DNA of 34,534 nucleotides, from contig JAGANS010000092.1 of assembly GCA_017624155.1 (NCBI GenBank), positions 1 to 34,534 of the forward strand, read 5' to 3'. Numbering within the stretch: the stretch's first letter is position 1; each line of letters opens with the position of its first letter. This document shows, piece by piece, positions 16,072 to 25,221 of this stretch. Under the pieces are notes generated by a model, which was given only the letters and a program-made list of their open reading frames with translations, did not search any database and was not told where the DNA came from. A program made the translations under genes and the position numbers. This DNA comes from Muribaculaceae bacterium. Lineage in GTDB: Bacteria; Bacteroidota; Bacteroidia; Bacteroidales; Muribaculaceae.

Positions 16072-17402
16072 TCGATTTCTCGACATTCGACAATATAACA
16101 GCACTTTATCACACTTTCGGCTGCAAGCTCAATTTTGCCGAGACATCCACCATCGCACGGCAGCTGGCCGAGCTGGGTGTCCGTCGCGTCAGCGGAGCCG
16201 AGCAGCCCGATATTATTGTGGTGAACACCTGTAGTGTCACCGAACTTGCCGACAAGAAGTGCCGCCAGACCATCCGCTCCTTTCACAAGCGCTATCCCGA
16301 CGCGGCTATCGTGGCCACCGGATGCTATGCCCAGCTCAAGAGCACCGAGGTAGCCGCTCTGCCCGGTGTGGCAGTCGTGGCCGGCATCGACCGCAAGATG
16401 GACCTTGCCGCATTTATAGCCGATTACCTCACTACGCGCCGTAATGTGGTGGATGCCTGCGACTCCCGTGATATACGCGAGTTCCGGCCATCCTGCTCGC
16501 GCGGCGACCGCACACGCTTCTTCCTGAAGGTGCAGGACGGCTGTGACTACTGGTGCACTTACTGCACTATCCCGCGTGCACGCGGGAGGTCGCGCTCGGG
16601 CACTATCGACTCACTTGTGGCTCAGGCCGCCGAGGCTGCCGCCGCCGGAGGCCGAGAAATAGTCATCACCGGCGTCAACATCGGCGACTTCGGCAAGGGC
16701 CGTACCGATACTTTCTTCGACCTTATCCGCGAGCTCGACCGCGTGGAGGGCATCGACCGCTACCGCATATCCTCGATCGAGCCCAATCTGCTCACCGACG
16801 ATATTATCGACTGGGTGGCCCGCGACTCGCGCGCCTTCATGCCTCACTTCCACATTCCGTTGCAGGCCGGCAGCGACGAGGTGCTGCGCCTGATGCACCG
16901 CCATTACGACACGGTGCTGTTCCGCCATAAGATCGAGCGTATCCGCGAGTCGATGCCTCATGCCTTCATCGGTGTCGACCTCATCACCGGCGCCCGTGGC
17001 GAGTCTCCCGAGCTTTTTGAGGCCTCGCGTGCGTTTGTCGATTCGCTCGATATTTCGCGCCTGCATGTATTCCCGTATTCCGAGCGGCCGTCGACCCGGG
17101 CGCTGGATATCGACGGTATAGTGTCGCAGCACGACAAGCACCTGCGCACCAATGTGATGCTGCGCCTCAGCGAGGCCAAGTGGGAAGGCTTTGCCCGCCG
17201 CTTTATAGATGATGTGCGGCCCGTGCTGCTCGAGCATCCCCAGGGTGCAGGGAAACCGATGGCAGGATTTACCGACAACTATCTGCGTGTGGAAGTCGAC
17301 GGGGCATCGTCCGAGCTCGACAACAGGATTGTGAATGTGAAGATTACCGGCGTCGACCCTGCCGCCGAAACCATGCAGGGCATACTTTGTGACCAGCAAT
17401 GA
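16068..17402 (+). CDS. mtaB: tRNA t6A37 methylthiotransferase MtaB
   Basis: 444 residues. A radical-SAM enzyme that adds a methylthio group to t6A at position 37 of tRNAs, giving ms2t6A. The N-terminal domain carries cluster ligands C19 (TFGCKLN), C55 (VVNTCSV) and C86 (ATGCYAQ). The radical-SAM domain has C159-xxx-C163-xx-C166 (CDYWCTYC). A TRAM domain for tRNA binding lies at about 375-440. Length matches the MtaB subgroup rather than MiaB or RimO. It sits between the aminotransferase and the glycosyltransferase with 4-bp overlaps on both sides, so it is expressed with sugar-decoration genes although its role is in translation. Confidence 0.93.
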   Translation: MIDFSTFDNITALYHTFGCKLNFAETSTIARQLAELGVRRVSGAEQPDIIVVNTCSVTELADKKCRQTIRSFHKRYPDAAIVATGCYAQLKSTEVAALPGVAVVAGIDRKMDLAAFIADYLTTRRNVVDACDSRDIREFRPSCSRGDRTRFFLKVQDGCDYWCTYCTIPRARGRSRSGTIDSLVAQAAEAAAAGGREIVITGVNIGDFGKGRTDTFFDLIRELDRVEGIDRYRISSIEPNLLTDDIIDWVARDSRAFMPHFHIPLQAGSDEVLRLMHRHYDTVLFRHKIERIRESMPHAFIGVDLITGARGESPELFEASRAFVDSLDISRLHVFPYSERPSTRALDIDGIVSQHDKHLRTNVMLRLSEAKWEGFARRFIDDVRPVLLEHPQGAGKPMAGFTDNYLRVEVDGASSELDNRIVNVKITGVDPAAETMQGILCDQQ

Positions 17403-18418
17403 CTGACAAGATTAACAACGAAAACCGGCCGCCCGTGGCCGTCATCATACTCAACTGGAACGGCTCGGCGCTGCTGCGCGAATATCTGCCCCAGGTAATA
17501 GCCAATACCGACCCTGCAGTCGGCCGGGTAATAGTTGCCGACAACGGCTCGGACGATGATTCACGTAAGATTCTTGCTGAAGAGTTTCCTCAGGTCGAGG
17601 TACTTGCCTTCGACCACAACTATGGCTTTGCCGAGGGCTACAACAAAGCCCTGGAGGCAACACACTATCCATATACAGTGTTGCTCAACAGTGATGTCGC
17701 CCCCGACCCGCAATGGCTTGGCCGACTGTACGACTTTATGGAGGCGCATCCCGACTGCGCCGCATGCCAGCCCAAGCTGCTCAGCTACCGCGACCCCTCG
17801 ATGTTTGAATATGCCGGTGCCTGTGGCGGATATATCGACCGCAACGGCTATCCATACTGCCGCGGACGCATCTTCGGCACCTGCGAGGCCGACAAGGGAC
17901 AGTATGATACTGTGGCCGAGGTCGACTGGGCTACCGGAGCCGCTCTGATGGTGCGGACCGACCTTTATCTCAAGGCCGGCGGCCTCGACCCCGGTTTCTT
18001 CGCCCACATGGAGGAGATCGATCTGTGCTGGCGCCTGCGCACGATGGGGTATAAACTTTATGCCGTGTCCGAGGCATCTGTGCGACACCTCGGCGGTGGC
18101 TCGCTCCCGGCTTCAAACCCCAGGAAGACCTACCTCAACTTCCGCAACAACCTGCTCATGCTGCACAAGAATCTGCCCCGGCGCGGCAAGCGTGCCTTCC
18201 TGATAAAGCGTCGCCTGCTCGATACCATAGCCTGGGCCAAGTTTGTGGCAGCCTTCGACTGGGCCAACGCCTCGGCCATTGTGTGTGCTCACCGCGACTT
18301 CGCACGTATGCGCCGCGATTATGCCGACGGGCCGGCTTCACCGATTTCCCCCCGCCGCCCCGACATACTCGTGCAGTATTACCTCCTGGGCCACAAGACC
18401 TACAATCTTCTCAAATAA
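17399..18418 (+). CDS. Glycosyltransferase family 2 (rhamnosyltransferase-like)
   Basis: 339 residues. GT-A fold: VAVIILNWNGSALLREYLPQ (13-32), then ADNGSDDDS, NYGFAEGYNKAL, and LLNSDVAPDP with the metal-binding D99. ATGAALMVRTDLYLKAGGLD and HMEEIDLCWR form the acceptor/catalytic base region. No transmembrane helix, though the basic C-terminal part (about 255-290) may lie on the membrane. Probably it transfers a deoxy sugar, perhaps the amino sugar made by the upstream genes, onto a lipid-linked glycan or surface polymer (inference from context). Its start overlaps the mtaB stop by 4 bp. The next gene starts 26 bp downstream. Confidence 0.88.
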   Translation: MTDKINNENRPPVAVIILNWNGSALLREYLPQVIANTDPAVGRVIVADNGSDDDSRKILAEEFPQVEVLAFDHNYGFAEGYNKALEATHYPYTVLLNSDVAPDPQWLGRLYDFMEAHPDCAACQPKLLSYRDPSMFEYAGACGGYIDRNGYPYCRGRIFGTCEADKGQYDTVAEVDWATGAALMVRTDLYLKAGGLDPGFFAHMEEIDLCWRLRTMGYKLYAVSEASVRHLGGGSLPASNPRKTYLNFRNNLLMLHKNLPRRGKRAFLIKRRLLDTIAWAKFVAAFDWANASAIVCAHRDFARMRRDYADGPASPISPRRPDILVQYYLLGHKTYNLLK

Positions 18419-18444
18419 TCACCACTTTATCTTTCTCATAAGAC

Positions 18445-21400
18445 ATGATGCCAGTCTCTCCCCTTGAATCGCGCAGCATACGTGTATTCCTGTCGTCGAC
18501 ATTCCGCGATATGCAGGCCGAGCGCGATGCTCTCGTCAAACTGTTCAACCGACTGGCCGCCGTCGCAGCCCGCCGCGATGTGTCGGTGAGTGTTGTCGAT
18601 CTGCGCTGGGGCGTTACGGAAGATGCCGCCCGCAATGGTCAGGTAGTGTCGATATGCCTTCAGGAAATCGACAATTCGCGGCCTTTCTTCATCGGAATTG
18701 TCGGCGACCGCTATGGCTGGTGTCCGTCGCGCGACGAGTTGCAGGCCTGCGGTGATATCGTGTCGCGCTTTCCTGATTTGCTCAGCTATGCCGACCGGCA
18801 GCTCAGTGTCACCGAGATGGAGATGCGCTATGGCGTGCTCGACCGCGACGGCGACGGCTTCGCCGATGCACTGTTCTTTATTAAGGAGGATATAAAGTGG
18901 GAGAATGAGCGCCACCGCAATCTCGGCTCGGCCATTGATGCGTCTCCGGTGTATTGCGATACCTACTGCGACGCCGACGAACTTGTCGCCAAAGTCGAGG
19001 CCCGCTTCATGGAAATGCTCGACGGACTGTTTCCCGACGAACCGCTGAGTCTTGTCGGCTGCATCATGCTGGCCAACAAGGCTGCTATGCGGCGATTGCG
19101 AGAAGTTTATATTCCAAGTCACACCGATTTTGATTATCTGAGCCGCTTCCTGGACTCAAACGGTTCACACCTCGCTGTCGTAGGCGAGGTCGGCCGAGGG
19201 AAGGCTGCTCTTATTGCCAACTTTATCGCCACGGAATCGGTCGGCGATTATATCGTCTTTCCGTATTTTGTCAATACCGCCGATGGCGACTCCGATGTGG
19301 TGTGCGACAACCTGTGCGCGATGATTTCCGATCACTTGCATCTCAAACGAATCGATACGGATGGCCACGTGCGTGAGCTGTCCGAAATGTTGCGCCGCGC
19401 AGCACAGGACTATCCGCATATCCTGATCGTCCTGATCGGGCTTGACCATCTGACCAATACGGACGATCGCCTGCTCAACTGGCTCCCCGCATTGCCCGAC
19501 GGTGTAAAACTTATCGTTACGGCCGGTGCCGATGACATCCGTAAAGCCGCCGATCTGCATGGCTTTGACTTATATGTGCTACCGGCTCTTGACAGGTCAA
19601 GACGCGTGGAGTTGCTCAACCGCTACCTTGCCCGTGTCGGCAAGAAACTCGACGAGCGTATCATCAGGCGTATTGCCGACGATAAGCTGTGCTCCAGTCC
19701 GCTGATACTTCGTAGCCTGCTCAGCGACCTCATTGTGTATGGTGATCATGAGCATCTCGGCAGCCTTGTCGACGGCTATCTGTCGTGTATCGGCGACTGC
19801 GCTTTCTTTGATTATGCTCTCGCCCGGGCCGAGCTTTTCTATGGCCGTGATATTGTGCGCGATGTGCTGTCGCTCATAGTCCTGTCGGAGCACGGCCTCC
19901 AGGAGGAAGAATTACGCACTATCCTCGGTCTCGGGCAGCTCGAATGGTCGACTTTCTACTGCGGTTATGCATCGTACTTCATCGAGACAGGCGGTTTTAT
20001 CCGCATAGGCAATCCCTATTTGTCCGAGGCGATATATGAACGCTATATGTATGGCAAAAAAGGGTTTGAGACTGAAATGCGCCGACGTATAACATCATAT
20101 TTCTCCGATAAAAACAATACCGTGCACGGCGGCTGCGAACTGGCTTATCAGTATTATAAACTTGATGAATACGATGCCTTGCACGCCACATTGCTGTCGC
20201 TGCCGCTGTTCGAGCATCTGTTCAAGTATGACCGCTGCGCCATAGGGCGATATTGGCGCACTGTCATAGCACATGGATATTCGATCCGCGATTACCTGTC
20301 ACTGCCCGGCCTTGATACCTGGTTCTACAATCAGATAGGCGTACTGGCCACTGAATCACTCGACGATAATGAGTCGGCTATTGTCTTTATCGAAAAAGCT
20401 TATGAACTGAGCCTTGCCGAGACGGGTCGCAAGCCGGGCTATACTACATCGCTGATGAACAATCTCGGCGAGCTGTACCGCATGACAGGCAAGCTCGACA
20501 AAGCTCTCAATTTTCTTGTGGACACTCTCGAGATCTACTCCGATGCCGGTCCGGAATATCTTGGCGAATATGCATTGTGTTTAAATAATATAGGATGCAT
20601 ATACGATGAAAGTGAAAATGAGGCCGACCGGCGCCAAGCTCTCAAATACTTCCGGGATGCGCTGAAATATCAGCTGAAATTCAGCAGTAAAGACGATCAG
20701 GCTGTAGCTCTGTACTATCTGAATATCGGTAAAAACATCCTTGAAGGCGGGGAGCCTCGGCAGGCACTGGTTTTCCTTGAGAAAGGCCTTAAGATCAGTC
20801 TGAAGATGTCGGGTAAGTATCATCTCGATACCATGAATTTATATGGCTCCATGGCCCGGGCTATGTATGAGCTCGGCCGATACGCTGAGGCTGAGTCGTA
20901 TTTCGCTTCAGCACGCGAATCCTGCGCCGGGGTTTTGGGCTTTTACAGCCGAATGAATATGTTCTATGCGGAGGAACAGGCCTCGGCGCTTATAGCACTT
21001 GAGAAATTCAACAAGGCTATGGGTGCGGCAACAGCCGCCTGTGAAATTGCCGTGGCGCTGCATGAAGAGCGCTCAGAAGACGCTGCTTATGCCATTGAGC
21101 TGAAGGGAGAGGCATACGAGGGCTTTAATAGCCTCGGTATGGCGTGCGACTGCTATCGTGAGGCATACGAAATCTATATCGAAATCTACGGACCGGAGTC
21201 GGACAGCGCCGGTGAATGTATCACCAAACTTGCCGACTCTTTGCGCGCACAAGGCCGCTTCGATGAGGCTGCGACAACATATCTTGAGGCTATAGCCGCC
21301 ACTCCGAAAGTCAATGATAATGACGAAAAACTTGCCTGGCTATACACCTCTCTGTCGATTGTTTGCAGCGAGCTCGGCCGGTGGTCCGACGAACTCAGAT

Positions 21401-21618
21401 TCCAGCTCGAAGCTCTTCCGCTGATGCAGCGGGCCTGTGGTGAGCATATCAATACCGAGACAATGTTCAACAATCTCGGCTACATCTGCCGCTCACAAGG
21501 CGACAGGTCCGGGGCGCGGCGCTATTACACGCTCGCCCTGGACTTGTGCAGACGTCTCGGCGGCGACAACGGGGCACGTATCGCCAAGTATACCAAAGCA
21601 CTTAAGAATCTGAATTAG
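18445..21618 (+). CDS. DUF4062 - STAND-type NTPase - TPR protein (NLR-like)
   Basis: 1057 residues, no signal peptide. Residues 13-92 are DUF4062: RVFLSSTFRDMQAERD, DLRWGVTE (52-59), EIDNSRPFFIGIVGDRYGW ending at 92, the same domain that opens eukaryotic NPHP3, TEP1 and NWD1. A NACHT/STAND-like NTPase region follows at about 220-480: P-loop GEVGRGKA at 247-254 (K253 present, but Ala where Ser/Thr is expected) and a Walker B-like strand HILIVLIGLD ending at D334. After a helical linker, residues about 640-1055 are tetratricopeptide repeats (for example SLMNNLGELYRMTGKLDKAL). The layout effector, switch, sensor is that of NLR-like signalling and antiphage proteins; function here is inference. 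A near-consensus TATCTTTC at 18428-18435 could be its own weak promoter. The end overlaps the convergent Arc gene by 17 bp. Confidence 0.8.
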   Translation: MMPVSPLESRSIRVFLSSTFRDMQAERDALVKLFNRLAAVAARRDVSVSVVDLRWGVTEDAARNGQVVSICLQEIDNSRPFFIGIVGDRYGWCPSRDELQACGDIVSRFPDLLSYADRQLSVTEMEMRYGVLDRDGDGFADALFFIKEDIKWENERHRNLGSAIDASPVYCDTYCDADELVAKVEARFMEMLDGLFPDEPLSLVGCIMLANKAAMRRLREVYIPSHTDFDYLSRFLDSNGSHLAVVGEVGRGKAALIANFIATESVGDYIVFPYFVNTADGDSDVVCDNLCAMISDHLHLKRIDTDGHVRELSEMLRRAAQDYPHILIVLIGLDHLTNTDDRLLNWLPALPDGVKLIVTAGADDIRKAADLHGFDLYVLPALDRSRRVELLNRYLARVGKKLDERIIRRIADDKLCSSPLILRSLLSDLIVYGDHEHLGSLVDGYLSCIGDCAFFDYALARAELFYGRDIVRDVLSLIVLSEHGLQEEELRTILGLGQLEWSTFYCGYASYFIETGGFIRIGNPYLSEAIYERYMYGKKGFETEMRRRITSYFSDKNNTVHGGCELAYQYYKLDEYDALHATLLSLPLFEHLFKYDRCAIGRYWRTVIAHGYSIRDYLSLPGLDTWFYNQIGVLATESLDDNESAIVFIEKAYELSLAETGRKPGYTTSLMNNLGELYRMTGKLDKALNFLVDTLEIYSDAGPEYLGEYALCLNNIGCIYDESENEADRRQALKYFRDALKYQLKFSSKDDQAVALYYLNIGKNILEGGEPRQALVFLEKGLKISLKMSGKYHLDTMNLYGSMARAMYELGRYAEAESYFASARESCAGVLGFYSRMNMFYAEEQASALIALEKFNKAMGAATAACEIAVALHEERSEDAAYAIELKGEAYEGFNSLGMACDCYREAYEIYIEIYGPESDSAGECITKLADSLRAQGRFDEAATTYLEAIAATPKVNDNDEKLAWLYTSLSIVCSELGRWSDELRFQLEALPLMQRACGEHINTETMFNNLGYICRSQGDRSGARRYYTLALDLCRRLGGDNGARIAKYTKALKNLN

Positions 21619-21781
21619 GCTTCTCTTTGGGCATGCGGCCGTGGCGGCGCAGCGACTCGGCGATTATCCACTGCAGCTGGCCGTTAACCGAGCGGAATTC
21701 CTGAGCCGCCCACTTCTCGACAAGTTCCATTGTGGGCTGGTCGAGCCGCAGCAAGAATCCTTTGCTTTGCTGTTTGGCCAT
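21602..21781 (-). CDS. Arc family (ribbon-helix-helix) small protein
   Basis: 59 residues. MAKQQSKGFLLRLDQPTMEL, then VEKWAAQEFRSVNGQLQWII, matches the Arc-type ribbon-helix-helix DNA-binding domain found in small Bacteroidales proteins. RHH proteins bind DNA as dimers through the N-terminal strand FLLRLD. It follows the SPFH gene by 9 bp and is probably co-transcribed with it, a pairing I recall in other Bacteroidales. An ATG two codons earlier (21787) is also possible. The 3' end overlaps the end of the DUF4062 gene on the other strand by 17 bp. Confidence 0.75.
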   Translation of the reverse strand: MAKQQSKGFLLRLDQPTMELVEKWAAQEFRSVNGQLQWIIAESLRRHGRMPKEKPNSDS

Positions 21782-21790
21782 AGGCATTGC

Positions 21791-22768
21791 TTACTGATAC
21801 AATGTGCCGGTGTTGAGGACGGGCTGAGCGGGTTCGTCGGCGCAGAGCACTACAAGCAGGTTGCTTACCATCGTGGCTTTGCGTTCCTCGTCGAGATTCA
21901 CGATCTGCTCGGCGTTCAGCTGGTCAAGAGCCATCTTAACCATCGATACGGCGCCCTCCACGATCTTCTCACGGGCGGCTATGATTGCCGATGCCTGCTG
22001 GCGGCGTAGCATCACGGCGGCTATTTCGGGGGCGTAGGCCAGATAGTTGAGGCGGGCTTCCACTACCTCGATGCCGGCCATGGCGAGGCGTTCGTTCAGT
22101 TTTGATTCGAGTTGCTCGTTTATCTCATGTCCGTCGCTGCGGAGGGTTATTTCGTCGTGCTTGCCGCCTTCCTCGTCGTAGGCATAGCGGCCGGTCACCT
22201 CGCGCAGAGCGGCATCGCTCTGTATTCCCACAAAAGCGTTGAGGGCCTTAGTTACTGCATTGCCCGTGTCAGCGCTCTTGATCTTGCCGTCGTCGCTTAC
22301 CGATATAGCGGGACTGTCGCCGGCGTCGACATCAAATACGGCACGGTAGGTGTCGCGCACCTTCCATACCAGCACCATGCCGATCATCACCGGGTTGCCC
22401 ACCTTGTCGTTGACCTTGATGGGTGCGATGTCCATGTTGCGGATACGTAGCGATACCTTTTTCTTGGCCATGAACGGATTTACCCAAAAGAAACCCGTGG
22501 AGCGGAATGTCCCGCGGTATTTGCCGAAGAATATCATCACCCGGGCCTGATTGGGCTGCAGTACAAAGAATCCGCACGACAATATAATCATGCCGAGAAA
22601 GCCCACGGCTGTCGCTATTGCGGCTATCCACCACTGTGAGTGAGGCAGAAGCAGGAACAGGCCGACGATGATGGCCGGGATAAGGAGTAAAACTACTGCC
22701 AGCATGCTGAAACCGCCGGCTACCTTGCCTTCGTAAAGGAATTCATGGTTTTGATCTTGCATATCCAT
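21791..22768 (-). CDS. SPFH domain (stomatin/prohibitin-like) membrane protein
   Basis: 325 residues. Two N-terminal hydrophobic helices (about 18-42 and 46-70) anchor it in the inner membrane. An SPFH domain starts at [20 protein letters not shown] and runs to about residue 255 ([20 protein letters not shown]). The C-terminal helix (about 255-305, [20 protein letters not shown]) can form a coiled coil for ring assembly. Such proteins organise membrane microdomains and often hold proteases or other partners. The ATG at 22768 gives MDMQDQN; the ATG two codons later is equally possible. A near-perfect promoter lies 30 bp upstream. Confidence 0.87.
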   Translation of the reverse strand: MDMQDQNHEFLYEGKVAGGFSMLAVVLLLIPAIIVGLFLLLPHSQWWIAAIATAVGFLGMIILSCGFFVLQPNQARVMIFFGKYRGTFRSTGFFWVNPFMAKKKVSLRIRNMDIAPIKVNDKVGNPVMIGMVLVWKVRDTYRAVFDVDAGDSPAISVSDDGKIKSADTGNAVTKALNAFVGIQSDAALREVTGRYAYDEEGGKHDEITLRSDGHEINEQLESKLNERLAMAGIEVVEARLNYLAYAPEIAAVMLRRQQASAIIAAREKIVEGAVSMVKMALDQLNAEQIVNLDEERKATMVSNLLVVLCADEPAQPVLNTGTLYQ

Positions 22769-22797
22769 ACTGATATTGTTTTGATATTATTTCGATG

Positions 22798-22829
22798 CAA
22801 AATTATATGAATAAATTCACATATCCAAA
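22798..22829 (-). promoter_or_regulatory. Promoter of the SPFH-Arc operon
   Basis: Minus strand TTTG at 22826-22829 and TAATTTTG at 22798-22805, 20 bp apart: the best match to the Bacteroidetes housekeeping consensus in the window. Confidence 0.85.
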
Positions 22830-22839
22830 TATTCTATTG

Positions 22840-22877
22840 AAAAAATAAAATCCCTGCCGCGGATGTGCGCGGCAGGG
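22840..22877 (-). terminator. Intrinsic terminator of tpx
   Basis: 10-bp perfect GC-rich stem (22852-22861 with 22868-22877), 6-base loop, followed on the minus strand by ATTTTATTTTTTC. It separates tpx from the SPFH promoter immediately beyond. Confidence 0.9.
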
Positions 22878-22912
22878 ATTCCATATTCTGTTTGTATATT
22901 AAAAACAAGCTC

Positions 22913-23416
22913 TTAATTTTTCAGCATCTTTAGCGCTGCTTCATAATCGGGTTCATGGGTGATTTCGTCCACGAGTTCGCGATATATAACTTCGCCCTGA
23001 CCGTCGATAATCAGCACACAGCGGGCAAGCAGACCCTTCAGCGGGCCGTCGACCATCAGCATGCCGTAGTTGTGGGCGAATTCGGGCGAGCGGAATGCCG
23101 ATGCGGCTATCACTTTGTCAATCCCCTCGGCCACGCAGAAGCGGTTCATGGCGAACGGAAGGTCCATCGACACGCATACCACTGCAACGTCGTCGAGCCC
23201 GGCGGCTTCTTTGTTGAAACGGCGTACACTGGCTGCGCATACTCCGGTATCGAGACTCGGGAAAACATTTAGCACGAGTTTCTTGCCGGCGAAATCGGCA
23301 AGGTTGATCTCGGCGAGGTCTTTTGTCACAAGTGTGAAATCCGGAGCTTTGCTCCCTACGACGGGTACATCTCCGTATGTGTGTACGGGTGTGCCTTTGA
23401 AGTATACAGTTTCCAT
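22913..23416 (-). CDS. tpx: Thiol peroxidase Tpx
   Basis: 167 residues, atypical 2-Cys peroxiredoxin that reduces H2O2 and organic peroxides using thioredoxin. Peroxidatic C60 lies in [10 protein letters not shown] with the helping T57, and resolving C94 in FCVAEG, the spacing found in E. coli Tpx (61/95). Length is full. No signal peptide, so cytoplasmic. It begins 36 bp after the stop of the secreted LolA/thioredoxin-like gene and probably shares its transcript, and has its own terminator. Confidence 0.95.
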   Translation of the reverse strand: METVYFKGTPVHTYGDVPVVGSKAPDFTLVTKDLAEINLADFAGKKLVLNVFPSLDTGVCAASVRRFNKEAAGLDDVAVVCVSMDLPFAMNRFCVAEGIDKVIAASAFRSPEFAHNYGMLMVDGPLKGLLARCVLIIDGQGEVIYRELVDEITHEPDYEAALKMLKN

Positions 23417-23452
23417 ATCAGTTATGATGTCAATTATTAATATTGCGGTATG

Positions 23453-24607
23453 TTATCGTGCCATTGCAGCTTTTTGTATAACAATTTCCTTGAGATTATT
23501 GTTCCGCCCCACATGTATGTCCGACACACTGCCGTCGGCGCGGGCGAATATTATCGCCGGTGTATCGGCCACTCCGCAGTCGCGTGCCAGACTGCGCGCG
23601 CTCACCAGTACGGTCTCGCCGGCATTCGGTTTGCCCACGATGTCTTCGATTCTGTCGGTGTCGTTGCCGGTAAAGGCCAGAATGAGGTCGCAGGCCGACG
23701 GCAGCGACGCCACAGCCTCGCGCAGGGCAGCCACGACATCCCCGGTCGCTCCCACGCTGTAATCAAGTATGGCAATTACAGTCGGCGATGCAAAGCTCTC
23801 ACCTCGCGCATGGCTGTATCGCTCACCGCTTGCAGTGCGGGCGCTGAACTCGGGCATCGCATCGCCTCGCAGACTTTCAAGTGAGAAATTGTCGCGGCGG
23901 TATTTTTCAAACGGGGTGGGGAACTGCTCGATCAAAGCCTGCTCCGAGAGCGGCTCGCACCCGCCGGCGGCAGGCGTGTAGGCTACGGTTATTATCTGCT
24001 CGCCGGTTTCGCCGGGCGAGGTTACTGTTTCCGACGACACGGGTGTGGCTCCGCCGTCGGTAAAGCGATATTCAAACTCCTTGATGACAAACCCGCGTCG
24101 GGTTTCGCGCCCTTTTACAGTGATATACTCGCCGCGGCTGTCGATGTTGTATACATACGCCGTGTCGGTAGCCATCTTCATCATGTCCTCGGCAAGGAAT
24201 TGCGGGAGCAGGCCGGCGAAGCGGTCGTTGCGCTGCACGCCGCCTACATGTCGGCCTCTCGGCGCGAAAGGCACCGGGTCGTCGTTTACGTGATATTCAA
24301 GTAAGCGGCTTGAACCGTCGTAGTTGTAATAATTTCCGTCGAAGTAGGCCGAGAAGCCTCTGCCGCTGTTAGGCATATCCCATGTCGTGATATAGTTGCA
24401 TGGCGACAGTGAGTCGGCCGGCGCGCTTCCGCGCAGTTCTACGTTGTATACAACAGGATTGCTTGCCCCCGGCAGATAGACTTCATACCGCACGTCGGCT
24501 GCCACACAATCGTGGCCGGCCAGGCGTGCGGCGATGTCGGGCAGAGTAGGATTCGCGGCCACCACAGCGGGTAGCCCAAGGCATATAGCAATTAACGGGC
24601 ACTTCAT
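23453..24607 (-). CDS. Secreted protein: LolA-like N-terminus, thioredoxin-like C-terminus without CxxC
   Basis: 384 residues, function unknown. Signal peptide about 1-18 (MKCPLIAICLGLPAVVAA). Residues about 20-215 are beta-rich (YEVYLPGASNPVVYNVELRG, FSAYFDGNYYNYDGSSRLLE), in the style of LolA/LolB-like lipoprotein-carrier folds. Residues about 250-384 read like a TlpA-type thioredoxin domain: MPEFSARTASGERYS, strand TVIAILDYS, and the cis-Pro loop VADTPAIIFARADG. At the place of the CxxC stands SVGATGD, so it should not be redox active. It is upstream of tpx in an apparent operon and divergent from the DsbD genes. The promoter is not clear; a small dyad, GTTAT-AAAA-ATAAC, lies just upstream (24627-24640 region). 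Confidence 0.6.
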   Translation of the reverse strand: MKCPLIAICLGLPAVVAANPTLPDIAARLAGHDCVAADVRYEVYLPGASNPVVYNVELRGSAPADSLSPCNYITTWDMPNSGRGFSAYFDGNYYNYDGSSRLLEYHVNDDPVPFAPRGRHVGGVQRNDRFAGLLPQFLAEDMMKMATDTAYVYNIDSRGEYITVKGRETRRGFVIKEFEYRFTDGGATPVSSETVTSPGETGEQIITVAYTPAAGGCEPLSEQALIEQFPTPFEKYRRDNFSLESLRGDAMPEFSARTASGERYSHARGESFASPTVIAILDYSVGATGDVVAALREAVASLPSACDLILAFTGNDTDRIEDIVGKPNAGETVLVSARSLARDCGVADTPAIIFARADGSVSDIHVGRNNNLKEIVIQKAAMAR

Positions 24608-24721
24608 AATACGATAATAATGTGATGTTATAAAAATAACGTATGAATTATGCAGGTTGTTCAGTCTGCATAGATAAAAAATTATAAGGATTATTAAGTA
24701 TTGTGGTACTCGGGCTTGCTC

Positions 24722-24752
24722 TTGGCCGAGTCGTTTTTTTTTCGTACTTTTG
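24722..24752 (+). promoter_or_regulatory. Promoter of the DsbD-alpha/dsbD operon
   Basis: TTGG beginning at 24722 and TACTTTTG at 24745-24752, about 20 bp apart; the ATG is at 24769. It lies inside a longer frame from 24703, excluding that start. Confidence 0.7.
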
Positions 24753-24768
24753 TAAAAAATTTCGCTCT

Positions 24769-25218
24769 ATGAAAAGAATCCTCTTGATATTTTGCGCTAT
24801 AATCATTGCCGCAGTGTCGCTTTCGGCCCAGAATGCCATTCGCTGGCGCATGACCGTGAAAATGACCTCCGGCACCGAGGGCGTTGTCACCCTCCGTGCT
24901 CTCGTCGGCGACGGCTGGCATCTCTATGGCACCTCCCTGCCCGAAAACGGACCCAAGCCAACCGTATTCAGTTTCGACGGCTCGACAGGTGTGAAATTCA
25001 CAGGCGCTCTGACCCCTTCGCGCAAGCCTCTGACGGTCGACGATAAGATGTTTGGCATGAAACTCAACTGGTGGGATGCCAACGTCGAGTTCTCGCGCAA
25101 CTTTAAGCTCGTGAAAAAAGAAGGTGCCAAAATAGTGGCCGACATCGATTTTATGGGCTGCAACGACAAGACATGCCTGCCGCCCAAGAAGCAGACTCTC
25201 ACATATCAGTTCAAATAA
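24769..25218 (+). CDS. Stand-alone DsbD alpha-domain periplasmic protein
   Basis: 149 residues. Signal peptide 1-20 (MKRILLIFCAIIIAAVSLSA). The rest is one DsbD-alpha (immunoglobulin-like) domain: DGWHLYGTSLPENGPKPTVF, and near the end DFMGCNDKTCLPP with the two redox cysteines that in DsbD receive electrons from the membrane part. It closely mirrors the first domain of the next gene (EQGWHIYGLTMP...YMACTDKSCTPP), so it looks like a duplication that became a separate shuttle protein. It ends 3 bp before dsbD and is first in the operon. The start at 24769 follows the promoter. Confidence 0.85.
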   Translation: MKRILLIFCAIIIAAVSLSAQNAIRWRMTVKMTSGTEGVVTLRALVGDGWHLYGTSLPENGPKPTVFSFDGSTGVKFTGALTPSRKPLTVDDKMFGMKLNWWDANVEFSRNFKLVKKEGAKIVADIDFMGCNDKTCLPPKKQTLTYQFK

Positions 25219-25221
25219 CCC

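Noticed and set aside
24703-24768. Upstream start for the DsbD-alpha protein
   Set aside because: It includes the promoter boxes; a normal signal peptide begins at 24769.
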